A stretch of 64,000 nucleotides of DNA from Hyphomonas sp. (lineage in GTDB: Bacteria; Pseudomonadota; Alphaproteobacteria; Caulobacterales; Hyphomonadaceae): contig WGNP01000002.1 in NCBI GenBank assembly GCA_016124495.1, forward strand, positions 62,001-126,000, in the 5' to 3' direction. The notes beneath the pieces were generated by a model. The model saw only the letters and a program-made list of their open reading frames with translations. It ran no database searches and was not told where the DNA came from. Below are positions 24,480 through 32,507 of this stretch, piece by piece. The first letter of the stretch is position 1. Every line of letters begins with the position of its first letter. The position numbers and the translations under genes were made by a program.

Positions 24480-26207
24480 CTATGGCGGGGATCGCCCTGC
24501 CGCGTCATGCGCCGCGAGGTGACCGAAAACGAGAGCGGGGCCGAGGGTTATGCCGGCGCCAGGATACGAGCCGCCCATGAAACTGGCCGCATCATTTCCG
24601 ACCACGTACAAGCCATCTATGGGCAGACCATCCGGCCGCAGCGCCTTGCAGCTCGCATCGGTGCGTATGCCATTGAAGGTTCCGATATCACCCGGATAGA
24701 GTCTGACCGCATAGAATGGCCCCTTCCCGACGGGCGCGACACACGGGTTGGGCTGCTGACCGGCGCTTCCGTTGAACCGTTCGTACACGTTCGATCCCTT
24801 GTTGAACTGCCGATCTTCCCCGGTCTCGGCGCCCTGGTTGAACTCTTCGATGGTGCGCGCGAGCTCGGCCGGGTCGATTTCACACTTTCGCCCGAGCTCT
24901 TCTATTGTTGCGCCGCGCACCAGATATCCCGACCTGACATGTGGCCCGACCTGGCCGGGGGCTGGCGGCGCCATGCCCAGGCCATAACGGCGAATGGCGA
25001 CAGAATCGCAGATCAGATAGCAGAATACATCTGGCTGGTCCCGGCAGGCCTCGATCATCGCCGGAACGAAATCGTGGTAGGAGATAGCTTCACTCGTAAA
25101 TCGACGTCCGTTCTTCAAGACGGCGATGTAGCCAGCCTTTCCGCGGTCGAAGAAATGAGGGAACGGGAGTTTCGTTCCATCCGCCTGCGGCACGAGCGAA
25201 ACCGGTGTCCAGGCAGCTGCGTGCTTCTGATCGGTGACAAGCGCCGCGCCGGCGCCTGCCGCCGCCTGGATGCCGTCACCGGTATTGTCTTCAGGGGCAA
25301 GCGAGCGATGCGATTTTCCCAGGCCGACATGCTCATAGAACTGGTTTCTCATCGCGCCATTCGCCGGGAACCCGCCGGTCGCCAGAACGACGCCTGAACG
25401 CGCGTAAACGGCTCGCCCTGCGATACGGGCGCCAACCACACGGCCGCCTTCGATGATAAGCTCTTCAAGCGGCGAGCGAAGATGGAGTGCAACGCCGTTC
25501 TCGAAAGCGGTCCTGCTCAGCATGCCGATCAGGGCGCTTCCGTTCGACAGCCGCGTTCCGCGAGGATGGGTCACACGATCAACAGCGTAGCGCGCAAACC
25601 GGGAGAACACGTGGCGCGCCGCTGTCAGGCTGCGAGTCATTCCGTAGAAATGAACGAGGTCTTCACGCCCGACGATCATTCCGCCCAAGATCATCGTTGT
25701 CGCGAGCGGTGGCCTGAGACGGGCGAAGTTTCTTCCCAGTGTCCTTCCGTCAAACGGGCGCGGCCCTAATGACCGGCCGCCTGAACTGCCGCCGGGCTGC
25801 AGCGGGTGATAATCCGGCCAGGCCTTGGCGAGCGCGTAGTCGACGTGAGTGTGCGTCTCGAACCATTCCAGTATGCGGGACGCGCGGCTGGCATAAACTT
25901 CGGCTTTTGCCAGATCGAGACGGTTGCCACCCTCTGCCTTGAGATAGGTGAGCACTTGATCGGGCGCGTCAACAATACCTTCCGCCAGCGCCTGCCGGCT
26001 CGAAGGAATCCAGATAACCCCGGCGGACGAGACGGTCGAACCACCGAAAGTCGGCGCTTTCTCCACCATCATTACTTTGAGCCCGAGCGCCTGCCCGGTC
26101 ACAGCCGCCGCAAAACCGGATGCACCCGATCCGATCACAAGCAGATCACACGCCGCCCCGTCCTGCGGCGGACCCTCAAAAACCGGCGTGTCTGGAACCT
26201 GATTCAT
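24480..26207 (-). CDS. FAD-dependent oxidoreductase (fumarate reductase/ketosteroid dehydrogenase-like)
   Basis: A 575-aa flavoprotein with the N-terminal FAD motif LLVIGSGASGFAAAVTGQALG, EKAPTFGGSTVSSAG, and a C-terminal GDIGTFNGIRTD to MGGSYPGAGITLGPAL segment. The fold covers KstD-type dehydrogenases and fumarate reductase flavoproteins, which insert or remove a C=C bond next to a carbonyl. The substrate is unknown. No Tat signal is seen. It is the first gene of the minus-strand operon leading to dgcN and dgcA and diverges from the dimethylformamidase-like gene. Confidence 0.85.
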   Translation of the reverse strand: MNQVPDTPVFEGPPQDGAACDLLVIGSGASGFAAAVTGQALGLKVMMVEKAPTFGGSTVSSAGVIWIPSSRQALAEGIVDAPDQVLTYLKAEGGNRLDLAKAEVYASRASRILEWFETHTHVDYALAKAWPDYHPLQPGGSSGGRSLGPRPFDGRTLGRNFARLRPPLATTMILGGMIVGREDLVHFYGMTRSLTAARHVFSRFARYAVDRVTHPRGTRLSNGSALIGMLSRTAFENGVALHLRSPLEELIIEGGRVVGARIAGRAVYARSGVVLATGGFPANGAMRNQFYEHVGLGKSHRSLAPEDNTGDGIQAAAGAGAALVTDQKHAAAWTPVSLVPQADGTKLPFPHFFDRGKAGYIAVLKNGRRFTSEAISYHDFVPAMIEACRDQPDVFCYLICDSVAIRRYGLGMAPPAPGQVGPHVRSGYLVRGATIEELGRKCEIDPAELARTIEEFNQGAETGEDRQFNKGSNVYERFNGSAGQQPNPCVAPVGKGPFYAVRLYPGDIGTFNGIRTDASCKALRPDGLPIDGLYVVGNDAASFMGGSYPGAGITLGPALVFGHLAAHDAAGRSPP

Positions 26208-26261
26208 TGACGAAACAGAAAATCAAATGCACTCTTTTGTCAAATAAGAAAACTTTTGCGC
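26208..26261. promoter_or_regulatory. Short divergent promoter region, AT-rich
   Basis: Only 54 bases separate the flavoprotein ATG from the dimethylformamidase-like ATG at 26262. The stretch is strikingly AT-rich (TTTTGTCAAATAAGAAAAC at 26235-26253) within GC-rich surroundings. It must hold promoters for both operons and is a plausible site for the XRE-cupin regulator. Confidence 0.45.
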
Positions 26262-28337
26262 ATGCTTGAAAAACAACCCACTCCCCTGCCCGCGCTCTAC
26301 ACCGATCGATGGGTCTATGATCCTGGCGACGTCATCGAGGTGATGGCGGAAGGCGCTGGAGAGGCCGCGTTCGCCCTTACCCGCCTGCGCGGCCTGAAGG
26401 GCGAGGCGCAGCCGAACGGCTTCGTCGAGGAAGCGCTGACGGCGCCCGTTGCCGCGCGACTGGGCAGACAGAACCTGGACAAAGGATCGCGCGCCACAAC
26501 CTCCACGGGGCCGACTGTTTCAGGCGCGAGCAGCTGGAAATGGCGGCTCTCAATCCATCCGACGCGCGGCGGCGCAGGTACAGTTCTCGACTGGGGTAAC
26601 GGCGCCCTGCGACTGAAGCTTCGCGAAGGACGACTCGTCGCTCTGCTCGGCCACGTCGAAATCGGCGCACATCTCGACCTTGGCTCATGGACCTTCGTTG
26701 AGGTCGCTTTATCCAGCGACGGCGTCTTGTGTCTGTCCACGCGCCCTCAAGGGCCCGGCTACAGATACAGGTCGTCATTCAAAGCCGAATTACCGGCTTT
26801 CACCTTTGATATTGCTGGCCCGCTGGAGATCGGCCGCGGCTTCAACGGAAAGATCAGCGGGCCCGCCCTTTGGGTCGATGACTTGCTCGCGGCGCAGTGG
26901 GATTTTGCGGCCTCGATGTCATCACAGACCGTGCCGGGTACCGGTGTGCAGGCGCGCCCGCTTGAACTGATCAATGCGCCTCAACGTGCCGTGACGGGCC
27001 CTGAATGGACCGGCTCCCATCATGACTGGCGCTACGCCCCCTCCCGGTATGACGCGATCCACTTCCACGATGACGATCTGTCTGATTGCCGCTGGGCAAC
27101 CACGGCCTGGATCAAAGTTCCGGACGACGCCGGATCAGGCGTCTGCGCTGTCCGGATGTCCGTGGGTGCGTTGACGCGCTATGCCCCCGTCTTCATCAGG
27201 CCGGTTCAGAACCGGCGACTGGTCTTTCTCGCATCGACCTTTTCCTATCTTGCCTATGGCAACAGCCTCTGGGCCTCCCCTTACGGCAAGCAGCTTGAAG
27301 CGGATTATCCGGAAGAGACGTCTCAGATGCGCCGGTTCGGATTGTCGACTTACGCACGTCACACCGATGGCTCAGGGATAGGTCTTGTCTCAACCCGCCG
27401 ACCGATCCTGAACTGCGCACCTGGCTTCCTCGGAGAAGTCGCTGGCGGGCAGGTCCTGCTCTGTGACGATTTGAGGATCATCGCCTGGCTGGATTCCACC
27501 GGCGAGCCTTATGACGTGGTAACCGACCACGATCTACACGAGAGCGGCGGCGCGGCGCTGAGCGGCTGCGATCTGCTGATCACGGGCGCGCATCCTGAGT
27601 ACCATAGCGCCCAGACCCTCGATGCCCTCGAAGCCTTCCAGGGCCGGGGGGGGCGGATGATCTATCTTGGCGGAAACGGATTTTACTGGCGTGTATCCAC
27701 ACTTCCGGATGCCCCGCACATCATGGAGGTTCGCAGGGCAGAAAGCGGCATCCGCATGTGGGCCGAAGAACCAGGCCAGTATCATCATCAGTCGGATGGG
27801 CAATTGGGTGGGCTCTGGCGGCGCATTGGTTGTCCGCCCAACCGGCTGACCGGGGTAGGGTATTCGGGCCAGGGCGATGAAACCGACTCTGCGCCTTACC
27901 GCAAGACCGATGCGGCCGGCGACCTTCGTGCTCGATTTCTCTTCGAAGGCATCGAGGCCGACGTCTTTGGCGAGAACCGCGGGCTCGTCGCGGCTGCGGG
28001 CTATGAAATCGACAGGTTCGATCCGAGGCTTGGCTCGCCAGCTCATGCGCTGGTCGTCGCGACGTCGCTGCCCTTCGGGGCTGCGATGTTGCCTGTGAAC
28101 GAAGAGCGCCTGACGCACACGCTGATCGACGCAGAGCAGCCCATGCGGTCCGACATCACCTTCTACGAAACGCCGGCCGGCGGCGCCGTTCTCTCTTTCG
28201 GCTCTGTGTTCTTCGCAACAGCACTTGACGAAGCCGATGGCGCTGGGCGCCTCATGCACAACGCCGTACAAAGATTTCTTGACCCCGCGCCGTTCGAAAT
28301 GCCCCCAAGCAAAGTGAGCTCAAGCCATGAAGATTGA
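26262..28337 (+). CDS. N,N-dimethylformamidase beta-subunit-like protein
   Basis: A 691-aa protein from ATG 26262 (a TTG at 26256 is possible). The N-terminal half contains a lectin-like jelly-roll region. The C-terminal half holds the dimethylformamidase large-subunit domain (DVVTDHDLH, LLITGAHPEYHS, MIYLGGNGFYWRVS). The known enzyme hydrolyses dimethylformamide and needs a small alpha subunit, which is not seen nearby. Homologues are more widespread than that activity, so hydrolysis of another amide is more likely. Its end overlaps the M20 gene by 11 bases. Confidence 0.82.
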   Translation: MLEKQPTPLPALYTDRWVYDPGDVIEVMAEGAGEAAFALTRLRGLKGEAQPNGFVEEALTAPVAARLGRQNLDKGSRATTSTGPTVSGASSWKWRLSIHPTRGGAGTVLDWGNGALRLKLREGRLVALLGHVEIGAHLDLGSWTFVEVALSSDGVLCLSTRPQGPGYRYRSSFKAELPAFTFDIAGPLEIGRGFNGKISGPALWVDDLLAAQWDFAASMSSQTVPGTGVQARPLELINAPQRAVTGPEWTGSHHDWRYAPSRYDAIHFHDDDLSDCRWATTAWIKVPDDAGSGVCAVRMSVGALTRYAPVFIRPVQNRRLVFLASTFSYLAYGNSLWASPYGKQLEADYPEETSQMRRFGLSTYARHTDGSGIGLVSTRRPILNCAPGFLGEVAGGQVLLCDDLRIIAWLDSTGEPYDVVTDHDLHESGGAALSGCDLLITGAHPEYHSAQTLDALEAFQGRGGRMIYLGGNGFYWRVSTLPDAPHIMEVRRAESGIRMWAEEPGQYHHQSDGQLGGLWRRIGCPPNRLTGVGYSGQGDETDSAPYRKTDAAGDLRARFLFEGIEADVFGENRGLVAAAGYEIDRFDPRLGSPAHALVVATSLPFGAAMLPVNEERLTHTLIDAEQPMRSDITFYETPAGGAVLSFGSVFFATALDEADGAGRLMHNAVQRFLDPAPFEMPPSKVSSSHED

Positions 28338-29523
28338 AGCCGAAATTCTCGAGGACGCGCCAGCGTTCACGGCGCTGCGCCGGGACCTTCATGCCAATCC
28401 CGAACTGGCGTTCCTTGAGACACGAACCGCTGACATCGTCCACCGGCAGCTGGCCTCCTATGGGATCCCGGTCGCCGAGAATGTCGGTAAAACCGGACTG
28501 GTCGGCATCATCAAGAAGGGTTCGTCGAACCGCGCACTCGGTCTTCGGGCCGACATGGATGCCCTGCCAATCAATGAAACCAGTGACTTGCCGCACCGAA
28601 GCAAGGTCGCAGGCCGCATGCATGCGTGCGGACATGATGGCCACACAGCGATGCTGCTGGCCGCCGCCAAGCACCTGGCCCGGACGAGCACATTTGATGG
28701 GACGGTCTACCTGATCTTTCAGCCGGGCGAGGAATCCGGCAGGGGCGCGCTCGCGATGCTCGAGGACGGCTTGTTTGAGCGCTTTCCCATGGAAGCCGTA
28801 TTTGCAGCGCATAACTGGCCCAACCTGCCGGTGGGTTCCTTCGCTGTCGCGCCCGGCCCGATGATGGCATCCTGCAATGAGTTCACGATCGAAGTCACCG
28901 GGCATGGCGGACACGCCGCCATGCCCGACCTGAGTTGTGATCCGGTTCAACCGGCGTGCCAGATCGCGATTGCGCTTCAGACCATTGTCTCGCGCAACCT
29001 GCCGCCTGCCGAAGCGGCCGTTCTCTCGGTCACCATGATCAATGCCGGCGAAGCGGTCCACGTCATACCGAATTCGGCCGTTCTCAAAGGCACGATCCGT
29101 ACGTTCTCGGAAGAGGTAACAGACAGAATGGAGGCGAGGCTAAATCTGATTGTGCAGAGCGTTGCCGCTGCCCATGGGGCTTCGAGCAAGGTGACCTTCA
29201 TCCGCAACTGTGCGCCCACCGTCAATCACGCCGCGGAAGCAGAGTTCGTGCGCAGAGCCTTGACGAATCTGGTCGGCAAGGAAGCGGTCGAGGCCTTTGT
29301 GCCGAGCATGGCCGCAGAAGACTTCAGCTTCATGCTTCAGCACAAGCCAGGTTGCTACTTCATGATCGGAAATGGAAGCGGCGATCATCGCAGCGGCGCT
29401 CACGGGCTGGGGCCCTGCGTCCTGCATAACCCGAGCTATGATTTCAACGATTCCCTGATCGCAATCGGGGCGCAGGCCTGGGTACAGATCGCCGAACGCT
29501 GGCTCGCTGATCCGGCGTCATGA
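28327..29523 (+). CDS. M20 family amidohydrolase (hippurate hydrolase/aminoacylase type)
   Basis: A 398-aa metal-dependent amidohydrolase. Landmarks are LRRDLHANPELAFLE, RADMDALPI, the metal-binding HACGHDGHTAMLL, catalytic QPGEESGRGA, dimerisation-domain GHGGHAAMP and C-terminal MAAEDFSFML. Enzymes of this type remove N-acyl groups from amino acids. No signal peptide is present. It overlaps the dimethylformamidase-like gene, so both act together. Its stop overlaps the convergent M81 gene stop. It may deacylate N-acyl amino acids such as the DgcN/DgcA product, which is inference. Confidence 0.92.
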   Translation: MKIEAEILEDAPAFTALRRDLHANPELAFLETRTADIVHRQLASYGIPVAENVGKTGLVGIIKKGSSNRALGLRADMDALPINETSDLPHRSKVAGRMHACGHDGHTAMLLAAAKHLARTSTFDGTVYLIFQPGEESGRGALAMLEDGLFERFPMEAVFAAHNWPNLPVGSFAVAPGPMMASCNEFTIEVTGHGGHAAMPDLSCDPVQPACQIAIALQTIVSRNLPPAEAAVLSVTMINAGEAVHVIPNSAVLKGTIRTFSEEVTDRMEARLNLIVQSVAAAHGASSKVTFIRNCAPTVNHAAEAEFVRRALTNLVGKEAVEAFVPSMAAEDFSFMLQHKPGCYFMIGNGSGDHRSGAHGLGPCVLHNPSYDFNDSLIAIGAQAWVQIAERWLADPAS

Positions 29524-30984
29524 TTGGCCAAAGGGATCGGCAACTCTCGGCCAGTAATTGAGATCCCGGCGCACGAACGGGATTGCCTCGAAATCCGATC
29601 GCATCAAGCCCGGCGTATCGACGAACAGGACCTCACCGATCAGCGGTTCGAACGAGGCCCGGAAGTGCTGCATCGATTTGACGACAATCCCGCGCAAGGC
29701 CTCAAGTTCGATTCCCAGTCCCGAGAACAAATCCGTACCCAGAACTTGCTGGCGCCGCGAAATGAGAACGACGTCTAGACCTGCGTCGGTCCGAACCCAA
29801 GCTGAGGGTCCGAGCGAAGCCCTCGCGCCAAAATCGTCCTGGCTATGCTCGTCGAGTGTCCGCATGACCGTCGCCACGACATCGACCGGAGAGCCAGAGA
29901 CTGCGCCGGTCTTTCCTCCGATACGCATGCGGAAACGAGCGCCCACGCCGGCCTCTCTTGCCATCTGGACCGCTCCAGGATCCCAAAGCCCGCCAAGGGC
30001 GACACGGCCAATTCCCCGCTCAATGAGCTCCTTGAGAATAAAAGTGCTGTCGCCTTGTGCACCGCCGCCGGGATTGTCTGCAATGTCGGCAAGGACAAGA
30101 AGGCGTGTGTCCTCCCAGTCTGCAAGCCTGCCGACTACCTGCGCCAAAGCTACGGTCGGTGTCGCGATGGCTTCTCGCTGCAGGAAGAGCTCCTCGCCGA
30201 GTTCGCGGGCAATCCTGTCAGCGAGATCAGGCTTGTTGTCGGTGATGACCCAGACCTTTGCCCCGGCTTCCGGCACGTCTCCATAGGCCATGCCATGCCC
30301 GAGCGAGACAGACAGGATGTCTGGTTCGTGCTCGAGGCTGCGCATCTTTTCGACAAACCCCTTCATCGGCTCCTGGATCGTCGGCCATAAGCCGACCATC
30401 CGGCAATCAAAGACGCCGACTGCGGGCTGTATACGACCAGCGGCAGCGCTGAGAGTGAGCTGCGCTGTTGCCTCGGCGCTCGCATTGATATCCGTGTGAG
30501 GATATTCCTTGTAAGCGACCAGAATGTCGGCGCGCTGGCGCATGCGTTCGGTAAAGTGGCAATGCGGGTCGAGACAGACACCGATCGCGGCGTCCGGGCC
30601 TGCCATCTGACGGACGGCCTCAAGAATATCGCCTTCGCAGTCCTCGCAATTCTCCGAGGTCATTGCGCCATGCAGCAGGAGGACGATCGCATCGACAGGC
30701 AGGGCTGCGGCGAGGTCGCTCAGAAGCCTAGCTTTGAGCCATTGGTAAGCCGGTTCCACGACCGGCCCGAGAGGTTGAGCCGCCGCAATGATGCCCTCGA
30801 CGAGCGTATGCCGTCCTTCTCCTGCCAGACGCCTTACCGATTTGACGGCGCCGAGCATTCCCATAGGGTCTTCAAGACTGTCGGCGTTGAGCCGGATACC
30901 CTGTTCCTCGAAGGCGCCCATGCCCGTCGGGCACGAACTGAAACTGTTCGTCTCGGCGAGGATGCCGGCCAGGAAGATCTTCAT
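29518..30984 (-). CDS. M81 family metallopeptidase, MlrC-like
   Basis: A 488-aa protein from ATG 30984 (MKIFLAGILAETNSFS, the family start); a GTG at 31005 is a weaker choice. Metal-binding candidates are LDPHCHF and the downstream EYPHTDINAS; DNPGGGAQGDSTF is the family glycine motif. MlrC hydrolyses linearised microcystin and its tetrapeptide, but M81 members are common beyond microcystin degraders. Here it stands beside D-glutamate genes, so cleavage of a D-amino-acid-containing peptide or amide is a sensible hypothesis. Confidence 0.88.
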   Translation of the reverse strand: MKIFLAGILAETNSFSSCPTGMGAFEEQGIRLNADSLEDPMGMLGAVKSVRRLAGEGRHTLVEGIIAAAQPLGPVVEPAYQWLKARLLSDLAAALPVDAIVLLLHGAMTSENCEDCEGDILEAVRQMAGPDAAIGVCLDPHCHFTERMRQRADILVAYKEYPHTDINASAEATAQLTLSAAAGRIQPAVGVFDCRMVGLWPTIQEPMKGFVEKMRSLEHEPDILSVSLGHGMAYGDVPEAGAKVWVITDNKPDLADRIARELGEELFLQREAIATPTVALAQVVGRLADWEDTRLLVLADIADNPGGGAQGDSTFILKELIERGIGRVALGGLWDPGAVQMAREAGVGARFRMRIGGKTGAVSGSPVDVVATVMRTLDEHSQDDFGARASLGPSAWVRTDAGLDVVLISRRQQVLGTDLFSGLGIELEALRGIVVKSMQHFRASFEPLIGEVLFVDTPGLMRSDFEAIPFVRRDLNYWPRVADPFGQS

Positions 30985-31080
30985 CGGCGCACTCGGGTCT
31001 ACCACGCATCAACCTTGACAATCCAGAACAGGCGGTCAACAATTTTTCCGATAGAGAAAAATGATTTCTGATTTCGCCCG

Positions 31081-32379
31081 CTGGAGAGTCGCATTTCGGA
31101 TCCCGTTTCGTCACCTGGGCACTTCAGAAGCGGCTTCAACCGGACCCAACTCTTTGTTCTGGCGCTTACGGCGACCACTATAGTTTCGTTTGTCGATCGA
31201 TATCTACCGTCTGTCCTGATCGACTCTATCCGCCGGGATATCGCCGTCAGCGACATTCAGTACAGTACGCTCCAGACAGCTTTCGCGCTGACCTATGCGG
31301 GCGCGACCCTGGTCAGCGGCCTGATCGCAGACCGCTTCAATCGCCTCAGACTCCTTCTGGTCGGCGTGGTGGTCTGGACGACAGGCGCCTTCCTGTTTGG
31401 CTTTGCGCAGGACCTTTCCGGGCTCCTGACGGCGCGGGTTATGATCGGACTTGGCGAAGCGGTCATCGGACCAGCCGGCATATCCCTGCTCTGCGACTAC
31501 CTTCCGCCAGAACGCCGGGCGCGGGCTATTGCCTTTATCTATCTTGGCGCCACCATCGGCGCCTCCCTGTCGTTTGGAGGCGGTGGATGGCTTCTCGATA
31601 TTGCCGAGAGGGGCAGTTTCTCGGGTGTGCCGATCATCGGGGATCTTTCGGGCTGGCGTCAGGTTTGCATTATTCTTGCATCCGTCGGCATTCCGCTGTT
31701 CGCCGTGCTGGTCTGTTTTCGGGAGCCGCCTCGCAGCTTTGATCCGAAGGTAGGCGGCGAAAGAAGTTTCAGGGACCTCTGGGACCGGCGGCGCCTGATC
31801 TGGCCGATGTTGCTGACCGGCCTGTCGATCGCGCTCGCGGATTTTGCCTACACGACCTGGCAAACGCCCCTGCTGACGCGAACCTACGGCCTTACGGCCG
31901 GCACCGGCGGGCAGTATCTTGGTCTGACAACACTCATCGCTGGAACCGCAGGAGCCTGGATCGGGGGCGTGCTGTCAGATCGCGCCCAGGCCAGACATGG
32001 CACTGCAGGCCGGGTGGGCGTTATTCGCTACTGCGCCTTCGGCCTGCTTCTGGGCGCAGGTTTCCTGCTCATTCCCCAACTCTGGGCAGCTCTGTGCGCC
32101 TTCGCGATCTGGCAGGTCGTCGCAAACATTGCTTATGTTTCGTGCGCCGTCACACTCGTGGAACTCGTCACCGACCGAACCCGCGCATTCTCTTCGGCTG
32201 TATCGGTTTCGCTGAGCATCGGGATCGGCCTTGGGTTTGGCCCGACTTCGGTCGCCTTCCTCAATCAGTCGATAGGCCGCGGTGAAAACGCCCTTTCGCT
32301 CAGCATTCTGATCATCCTCGTGACGATGGCGCTGACGACATTCGCTGTCTCCAGCCTGCTGAAGCAGCGCCTGAAGTAG
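31081..32379 (+). CDS. MFS transporter with unclear start (possible 5' frameshift)
   Basis: A 12-helix major facilitator. Family features are TTIVSFVDRYLPSVLID in helix 1, ADRFNRLRLLLVG between helices 2 and 3, and CDYLPPERRARAIAF between helices 4 and 5. The coding frame is open from 31072, but the first in-frame ATG is at 31438, after helix 3. So the true start is either a rare codon (CTG 31081, ATT 31093) or the gene has lost its start. ATG 31061 reads a different frame that stops at 31180. Substrate is unknown; it probably imports or exports the compound handled by the cluster. Confidence 0.75.
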   Translation: MESRISDPVSSPGHFRSGFNRTQLFVLALTATTIVSFVDRYLPSVLIDSIRRDIAVSDIQYSTLQTAFALTYAGATLVSGLIADRFNRLRLLLVGVVVWTTGAFLFGFAQDLSGLLTARVMIGLGEAVIGPAGISLLCDYLPPERRARAIAFIYLGATIGASLSFGGGGWLLDIAERGSFSGVPIIGDLSGWRQVCIILASVGIPLFAVLVCFREPPRSFDPKVGGERSFRDLWDRRRLIWPMLLTGLSIALADFAYTTWQTPLLTRTYGLTAGTGGQYLGLTTLIAGTAGAWIGGVLSDRAQARHGTAGRVGVIRYCAFGLLLGAGFLLIPQLWAALCAFAIWQVVANIAYVSCAVTLVELVTDRTRAFSSAVSVSLSIGIGLGFGPTSVAFLNQSIGRGENALSLSILIILVTMALTTFAVSSLLKQRLK

Positions 32380-32447
32380 TCGGCCCGCTTCACTGTGGCG
32401 AAATTTCATCGCCAATTCCGAAACTTTATCTGTTTTGGAAAAATTGT

Positions 32448-32476
32448 TTGACTGATCCACAATTTGTGTAACTAAT
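32448..32476 (+). promoter_or_regulatory. Promoter of the TonB-dependent receptor
   Basis: TTGACT at 32448-32453 and ACTAAT at 32471-32476 are separated by 17 bases, matching 5 of 6 and 4 of 6 sigma-70 positions. The region is AT-rich. A strong GGAGG site follows before ATG 32508. Confidence 0.5.
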
Positions 32477-32507
32477 CCTTCAAACAGCTTCACGACTGGA
32501 GGATACG

